Of a DNA stretch of 9,834 nucleotides, positions 5,988 to 9,834 are shown piece by piece. A model generated the notes under the pieces. The model was not told the origin of the DNA. It searched no databases and worked only from the letters and a program-made list of their open reading frames with translations. The stretch covers positions 1-9,834 of the forward strand of contig DCIW01000112.1 of NCBI GenBank assembly GCA_002317225.1, read 5' to 3'. The DNA comes from Prevotellaceae bacterium UBA1716 (lineage in GTDB: Bacteria; Bacteroidota; Bacteroidia; Bacteroidales; Bacteroidaceae). Both the position numbers and the translations under genes were made by a program. Every line of letters starts with the position of its first letter. Within the stretch, counting starts at the first letter, position 1.

Positions 5988-6989
5988 ACTCTTTTTTTTG
6001 AATCTACCGCTCAATATGGGCACTTTTTCTACAAATGGCACCAGAAAGAAGCAGATGACGAGTACAAATAGGCTCATTGTGATGAATTCGTCCCAATGAT
6101 GCCACACATCTCGTCCGAAGGCATGGTGGGTGAATTTGTAGAAATAGATGAGTGGATAATGTGCTACGAAGAATACCATCGAGTGCTCTCCAATGTAGTT
6201 GATGACTGGAATCCGCTTCATCGGTAAAGCAAGGAGCAAGCCCGAAATGCCGCAAAGTGCAAGAGTAGTATTTATGCCCGCACCCCAAGGATTTTGGACG
6301 AATTTGTTGAGACTCATATCATATTCGCCATGCCACATCTTGTTGCCTACGATAAACATCAATATTAGTATGATTGATATGCAGATGATTTGCTTTCTGC
6401 TGACCTTATGCTGGAGTATCTTCCAAAGGTGTCCGAGATAGAAGAAGAATACACCCATAAACACATTGTTCATGCTCATCCACAGTGGGTTATGCTCTTT
6501 CCATAGGAAATAGCTTACGAACGGAAACGAAAGGATTACGGGATGCAGATATTTTACCTTATATATGAAATGTATTGCGATATATGCTGTGAAGAAAGAC
6601 ATCAAGAACCAGCATGGCGGGTCACCATAGAAGTGGCTTTGGTCATATAGGTGCGACCATGTCAACCTCTCTGCTACCTTGTGGAAACGACTCGGAACAC
6701 CGAACACAAAACCGAAATAAATGATGCTTCCTATCGCTCCCCACGCAAAATAGGGTGTAAGTAGTCGTTTCGCCTTGTCCTTGATGTACTCAAGCGAATT
6801 GCCCGAAACGGTCTTGTTGAAGTAGCCCGCCTTGAAGAAAAAGAAGCTCATGAAGAAGAAAGTCCAAGCCATCAATTTGCCAAACCAAAACTCGCTTCGA
6901 TAGCCGCACATACTGATAAGATGCAGCAAAAGCATACGAATTATGCACAATCCGCACAGAAAATCGAACGCATGGTTTCGCTGTTTCAT
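5985..6989 (-). CDS. Acyltransferase-3 family membrane protein, tandem paralogue A
   Basis: A 334-residue membrane protein and the first gene of the minus-strand cluster within this window. It starts MKQRNHAFDFLCGLCIIRML, with R18 and H23 in the positions expected for the acyltransferase-3 active site. Hydrophobic segments run to the C-terminus, and blocks shared with paralogue B include FFFKAGYFNKTVSG, KDKAKRLL, NNVFMGVFFFYLG, WHGEYDMS and VINYIGEHSMVFFVAHYPL. It ends KVPILSGRFKKKS, probably the native tail of this pair. Paralogue B has a few extra residues in the loop after the fourth or fifth membrane segment (near ISVFQTVLLL), which may reflect different acceptors. The acyl donor and glycan acceptor are not determinable. 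The 203-bp upstream region divides it from the divergent dxs gene. Confidence 0.9.
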   Translation of the reverse strand: MKQRNHAFDFLCGLCIIRMLLLHLISMCGYRSEFWFGKLMAWTFFFMSFFFFKAGYFNKTVSGNSLEYIKDKAKRLLTPYFAWGAIGSIIYFGFVFGVPSRFHKVAERLTWSHLYDQSHFYGDPPCWFLMSFFTAYIAIHFIYKVKYLHPVILSFPFVSYFLWKEHNPLWMSMNNVFMGVFFFYLGHLWKILQHKVSRKQIICISIILILMFIVGNKMWHGEYDMSLNKFVQNPWGAGINTTLALCGISGLLLALPMKRIPVINYIGEHSMVFFVAHYPLIYFYKFTHHAFGRDVWHHWDEFITMSLFVLVICFFLVPFVEKVPILSGRFKKKS

Positions 6990-7038
6990 AGATAGCTTCT
7001 TTGTAGTTTCTAATCTTTTGTAATGAACATTTGTTTTG

Positions 7039-7046
7039 CAAAATTA
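7039..7046 (-). promoter_or_regulatory. Possible -7 box for the polysaccharide cluster
   Basis: The minus strand reads TAATTTTG, fitting TAnnTTTG, about 50 bp upstream of the ATG at 6989; transcription would begin near 7032. No good -33 TTTG lies about 20 bp upstream, so the call rests on one motif and its position in a divergent intergenic region. Confidence 0.38.
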
Positions 7047-7143
7047 GTCATTTTCTTTCGTATATAAGGGCATTAAATGACAAAAAGAGTGCTGCGAACT
7101 TAGTTTTTTCCTATTGTAATCTTACTTTTTCACTTTTAATTGC

Positions 7144-7151
7144 TATCTTTG
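7144..7151 (+). promoter_or_regulatory. Probable -7 box for dxs-trkA
   Basis: TATCTTTG followed by C is a close match to the Bacteroidota -7 consensus TAnnTTTG. It lies 41 bp before the dxs ATG, implying a leader of roughly 35 nt. The -33 element is weak: the nearest TTG, at 7114-7116, is farther away than usual. I see no riboswitch or attenuator in this short leader. Confidence 0.45.
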
Positions 7152-7192
7152 CTCGTTATTTTTAATGAAAACAGACAGCTCAAGCCGTAGAA

Positions 7193-9109
7193 ATGGGCGA
7201 AACAATAGATTATAAATATTTAACAAACATCAATAGTCCTTCTGACCTTCGCAAACTGAAGGTAGAGGAGTTGCCCGCACTTTGCGACGAACTCCGACAG
7301 GACATCATTAAGGAATTGTCGGTCAATCCCGGTCATCTCGCATCGAGTCTGGGAGTGGTTGAACTGACAGTTGCCTTGCATTATGTTTACGACACACCTT
7401 ACGACCGCATCGTTTGGGATGTGGGGCATCAGGCTTACGGACATAAGATTTTGACTGGTCGTCGCGACCAGTTCTGCACCAACCGCAAGCTTCATGGCAT
7501 CAAACCGTTCCCTTTCCCATCCGAAAGTGAGTATGACACCTTCTGTTGTGGCCATGCAAGCAATTCTATTTCTGCAGGACTTGGAATGGCTGTTGCTGCA
7601 CGTCTTCATGGTGAGAAGCGTAAGGTTGTGGCACTCATAGGAGATGGCAGCATGAGTGGTGGACTTGCTTTCGAGGGCATCAACAATGCAGCTGGCACTC
7701 CGAACGACATGCTTATCATCCTCAATGATAACAATATGTCCATCGACCGCAGTGTGGGTGGTATGCGTAAGTACCTTCTTCAGCTTACTACTAACAAGTC
7801 TTATAATAATATAAGGTATAAGATTTCGAACAAACTGACTGCTTGGGGATGGCTCAATGACGACCGCAAGAAGGGTCTTATCCGTTTCAATAATAGCGTG
7901 AAGTCGCTTCTTACACGTCAACAGAATATGTTTGAGGGTATGGACATCAGATACTTTGGTCCTACAGATGGACATGATGTCATCGAACTTGTTCGCATCC
8001 TTCAGACCATCAAGGATATGAAGGGCCCGAAACTGCTTCATGTTCATACAAAGAAGGGTAAGGGGTATAAGCCTGCAGAGGAGAATGCGACTGTTTGGCA
8101 TGCTCCGGGACGTTTCGATTTTGAATCGGGAGAACGCCTTGAACACAAGTCGGACAAACCTCAACCACCTCGTTTCCAAGATGTCTTCGGACATACACTT
8201 CTCGAACTTGCACAGAAAAACCCTCGCATCGTAGGTGTCACTCCAGCCATGCCAACAGGTTGCTCGATGAATATCATGATGAAGGCTTTGCCAAAACGGA
8301 CATTTGATGTGGGTATTGCTGAAGGTCATGCAGTTACCTTCTCTGGTGGAATGGCAAAGGACGGACTTCTTCCTTTCTGCAACATCTATTCATCATTCTC
8401 CCAGCGTGCTTACGATAATATCATACACGATTGGGCAATCATGAATCTCGATATGGTGCTTTGTCTCGATCGTGCAGGTATCGTGGGCGAAGATGGTCCT
8501 ACACATCATGGTGCTTTCGACCTTGCAGCACTCCGACCAATTCCTAATCTCACCATATCTTCTCCTTTGGACGAGATTGAACTCCGCAATCTTATGTACA
8601 CATCGCAACTTGAAGGCAAGGGTCCATTCGTTATCCGTTATCCTCGTGGATGTGGAAGTGTGGTTGATTGGCAAACCGAATTTGAAGAACTCCCAATCGG
8701 AAAGGGGCGCAAGTTAAGTCCTGCTAACCAAGAAGATGAAGAGATTGCAGTTCTCAGTCTTGGCCCGATTGGTGTTGAGGTTCGCAAGGCAATCATGCTT
8801 GCTGAGATGAAGGCGGGAAAACCATTGAATATTGCTCATTACGATATGCGATTCCTCAAACCTATCGACGAGGAAATTCTTCATGAGGTTGGTAGGAAGT
8901 GCAAGCGTATCATAACTGTTGAAGATGGTGTTATCACCGGAGGACTTGGTTCTGCTGTTCTTGAATTTATGGCAGACCATGGTTATACTCCAAATGTTGT
9001 TCGTCTCGGCATTCCTGATCAGTTTATCGAACATGGAACGGTAAGCGAGCTGTATAAGATAATTGGTCTTGATGCGGAAAGTATATGTGAACAATTAACA
9101 AACAAATAA
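7193..9109 (+). CDS. dxs: 1-deoxy-D-xylulose-5-phosphate synthase
   Basis: A full-length 638-residue thiamine-diphosphate enzyme that condenses pyruvate and glyceraldehyde 3-phosphate into DXP, the first step of the MEP isoprenoid pathway. The N-terminal domain has GHLASSLG (47-54), WDVGHQAYGHKILTGR (75-90) and the ThDP/Mg motif GDGSMSGG (150-157) with NDNNMS (178-183). YFGPTDGHD is at 254-262. The pyrimidine-binding domain has IAEGHAVTF (375-383) with the expected catalytic glutamate E377, and DRAGIVGEDGPTHHGAFD at 426-443. AEGHAV replaces the AEQHAV of many DXS proteins; I believe this is normal in Bacteroidales. The C-terminal transketolase domain is complete. The ATG at 7193 gives the expected N-terminus before the NINSPSDLRKL block. 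It is followed 3 bp later by trkA, presumably in one transcript, and has no functional tie to the divergent cluster. Confidence 0.98.
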   Translation: MGETIDYKYLTNINSPSDLRKLKVEELPALCDELRQDIIKELSVNPGHLASSLGVVELTVALHYVYDTPYDRIVWDVGHQAYGHKILTGRRDQFCTNRKLHGIKPFPFPSESEYDTFCCGHASNSISAGLGMAVAARLHGEKRKVVALIGDGSMSGGLAFEGINNAAGTPNDMLIILNDNNMSIDRSVGGMRKYLLQLTTNKSYNNIRYKISNKLTAWGWLNDDRKKGLIRFNNSVKSLLTRQQNMFEGMDIRYFGPTDGHDVIELVRILQTIKDMKGPKLLHVHTKKGKGYKPAEENATVWHAPGRFDFESGERLEHKSDKPQPPRFQDVFGHTLLELAQKNPRIVGVTPAMPTGCSMNIMMKALPKRTFDVGIAEGHAVTFSGGMAKDGLLPFCNIYSSFSQRAYDNIIHDWAIMNLDMVLCLDRAGIVGEDGPTHHGAFDLAALRPIPNLTISSPLDEIELRNLMYTSQLEGKGPFVIRYPRGCGSVVDWQTEFEELPIGKGRKLSPANQEDEEIAVLSLGPIGVEVRKAIMLAEMKAGKPLNIAHYDMRFLKPIDEEILHEVGRKCKRIITVEDGVITGGLGSAVLEFMADHGYTPNVVRLGIPDQFIEHGTVSELYKIIGLDAESICEQLTNK

Positions 9110-9112
9110 TTA

Positions 9113-9834
9113 ATGAAAATTATCATAGCAGGTGCTGGTGCAGTAGGAACTCATCTTGCACGACTTCTTTCGAAGGATAATATGAATGTCGTGCTTATGG
9201 ATGATGATGTAGATAAGCTTCGCAAGGTCAATTCCGACCTCGATATTATGACTGTGCCTAAGTCGCCTTCATCAATCGACGAACTGAAGGATGCTGGTAT
9301 CAGCGGTACCGACCTCTTCATTGCTGTCACTCCTCAAGAGACTACTAACCTCACTTGCTGTATGCTTGCTAAGGAACTAGGTGCCAAGCATACTGTTGCT
9401 CGTGTGGACAATTACGAATATATGCGTCCCGAGAATGCGGAGCTCTTCAAGAGGATGGGCATCGAATCGCTCATCTATCCAGAACTGCTTGCTGCAAAGG
9501 ACATTGCGACATCGTCTCGATACAGTTGGGCTCGTCAGTTGTGGGAGTTTGAGAATAGCGACCTCGTCCTTCTCAGCGTGATGATGCACGATTCTCATCC
9601 TGTGTTCGATAAGGAGATCGTCAACAAGGACAACAAACTTGTTGGACATACTCTCAAGCAGATAGGTGTCAATCATGGACACTCCTTCCATGTTGTGGCA
9701 ATCAAGCGTGATGGAGAGACTGTGTACCCTTATGGTGATGAGAAAATTCTTCCTCACGATCTTGTCTTCTTCATGTGTCTAAAGGAGAATCTCGACCTTA
9801 TTAAGAATCTTTCTGGAAAAGATAATTATCCTGC
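9113..9834 (+). CDS. trkA: Trk potassium uptake protein TrkA (3' end outside window)
   Basis: The first 240 codons of a TrkA-type regulator, about half of the usual length of around 450 residues. TrkA is a peripheral cytoplasmic protein that binds NAD(H) and gates the TrkH/TrkG potassium channel. The Rossmann motif GAGAVG is at residues 7-12, with acidic residues at the end of beta strand 2 (MDDD). Further family features are TDLFIAVTPQETTNLTCCMLAKELGA and VARVDNYEY in the first RCK-N domain. A TrkA-C (RCK-C) domain begins around residue 140, including GHTLKQIG and HDLVFFMCL. A second RCK repeat is expected beyond the window. The segment after beta strand 3 reads TVPKSPSS instead of the GDAT-like motif of proteobacterial TrkA. 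The start is 3 bp after the dxs stop, so translation may be coupled. Confidence 0.95.
   Translation, partial: MKIIIAGAGAVGTHLARLLSKDNMNVVLMDDDVDKLRKVNSDLDIMTVPKSPSSIDELKDAGISGTDLFIAVTPQETTNLTCCMLAKELGAKHTVARVDNYEYMRPENAELFKRMGIESLIYPELLAAKDIATSSRYSWARQLWEFENSDLVLLSVMMHDSHPVFDKEIVNKDNKLVGHTLKQIGVNHGHSFHVVAIKRDGETVYPYGDEKILPHDLVFFMCLKENLDLIKNLSGKDNYP

Noticed and set aside
6990..7192. Riboswitch, tRNA or small gene in the divergent gap
   Set aside because: No cloverleaf, TPP-box or other conserved RNA motif was seen and no convincing small coding frame; only -7 box candidates were found.
7165..7215. 16-codon upstream open frame (MKTDSSSRRNGRNNRL) overlapping the dxs start out of frame
   Set aside because: It is too short to judge and has no regulatory peptide signature; a chance ATG in the leader explains it.
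7220..8329. Long antisense open frame (369 codons) on the minus strand within dxs
   Set aside because: It lies wholly opposite an unmistakable dxs. The translation shows no recognisable domain and is rich in Cys, His and Arg, as expected for a shadow frame.

Overview
The window looks like chromosomal DNA from a Bacteroidales bacterium, most like Prevotella or a close relative. The reasons are indirect. Start codons lack Shine-Dalgarno sequences. TAnnTTTG-type -7 boxes lie upstream of several genes. dxs is followed directly by trkA, a pairing I associate with this order. Gene junctions carry GC-rich palindromic repeats and GTGAA-rich inverted repeats of the kind seen between Prevotella genes. 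No species can be named from this sequence alone.

Layout. Positions 1-6989 hold seven genes, all on the minus strand and so read from right to left. In transcription order they are: two tandem paralogous acyltransferase-3 membrane proteins (6989-5985 and 5951-4908); a GT14 'Branch' family glycosyltransferase (4810-3911); a third, different acyltransferase-3 protein (3861-2824); an IspD/TarI-type cytidylyltransferase (2816-2094); an extended-SDR NAD-dependent epimerase/dehydratase (1890-865); and a LicD-family phosphotransferase (748 to beyond the left edge). A 203-bp divergent intergenic region (6990-7192) separates this cluster from a plus-strand housekeeping pair: dxs (7193-9109) and, 3 bp later, trkA (9113 to beyond the right edge).

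How the genes work together. The minus-strand cluster reads as the decorating end of a surface-polysaccharide pathway (capsule, exopolysaccharide or O-antigen). The glycosyltransferase would add a sugar and the three acyltransferases would add acetyl or other acyl groups. The cytidylyltransferase, SDR and LicD trio would make a CDP-activated alcohol or polyol and transfer its phospho-group onto a glycan. dxs (isoprenoid precursor synthesis) and trkA (potassium uptake) are unrelated housekeeping genes. Although dxs and ispD belong to the same MEP pathway, the IspD homologue here belongs to the polysaccharide cluster by position and sequence.

The most unusual material is between the genes. Three related GC-rich repeats sit at 3869-3900, 4816-4841 and 4914-4938. 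One supplies the last ten codons of an acyltransferase, one could extend the start of another, and two of them closely bracket the glycosyltransferase gene in opposite orientation. Two GTGAA-rich inverted repeats flank the SDR gene. One of them (764-877) pairs over its full 34 nt only in the minus-strand transcript, because all five of its mismatches become G-U pairs there.
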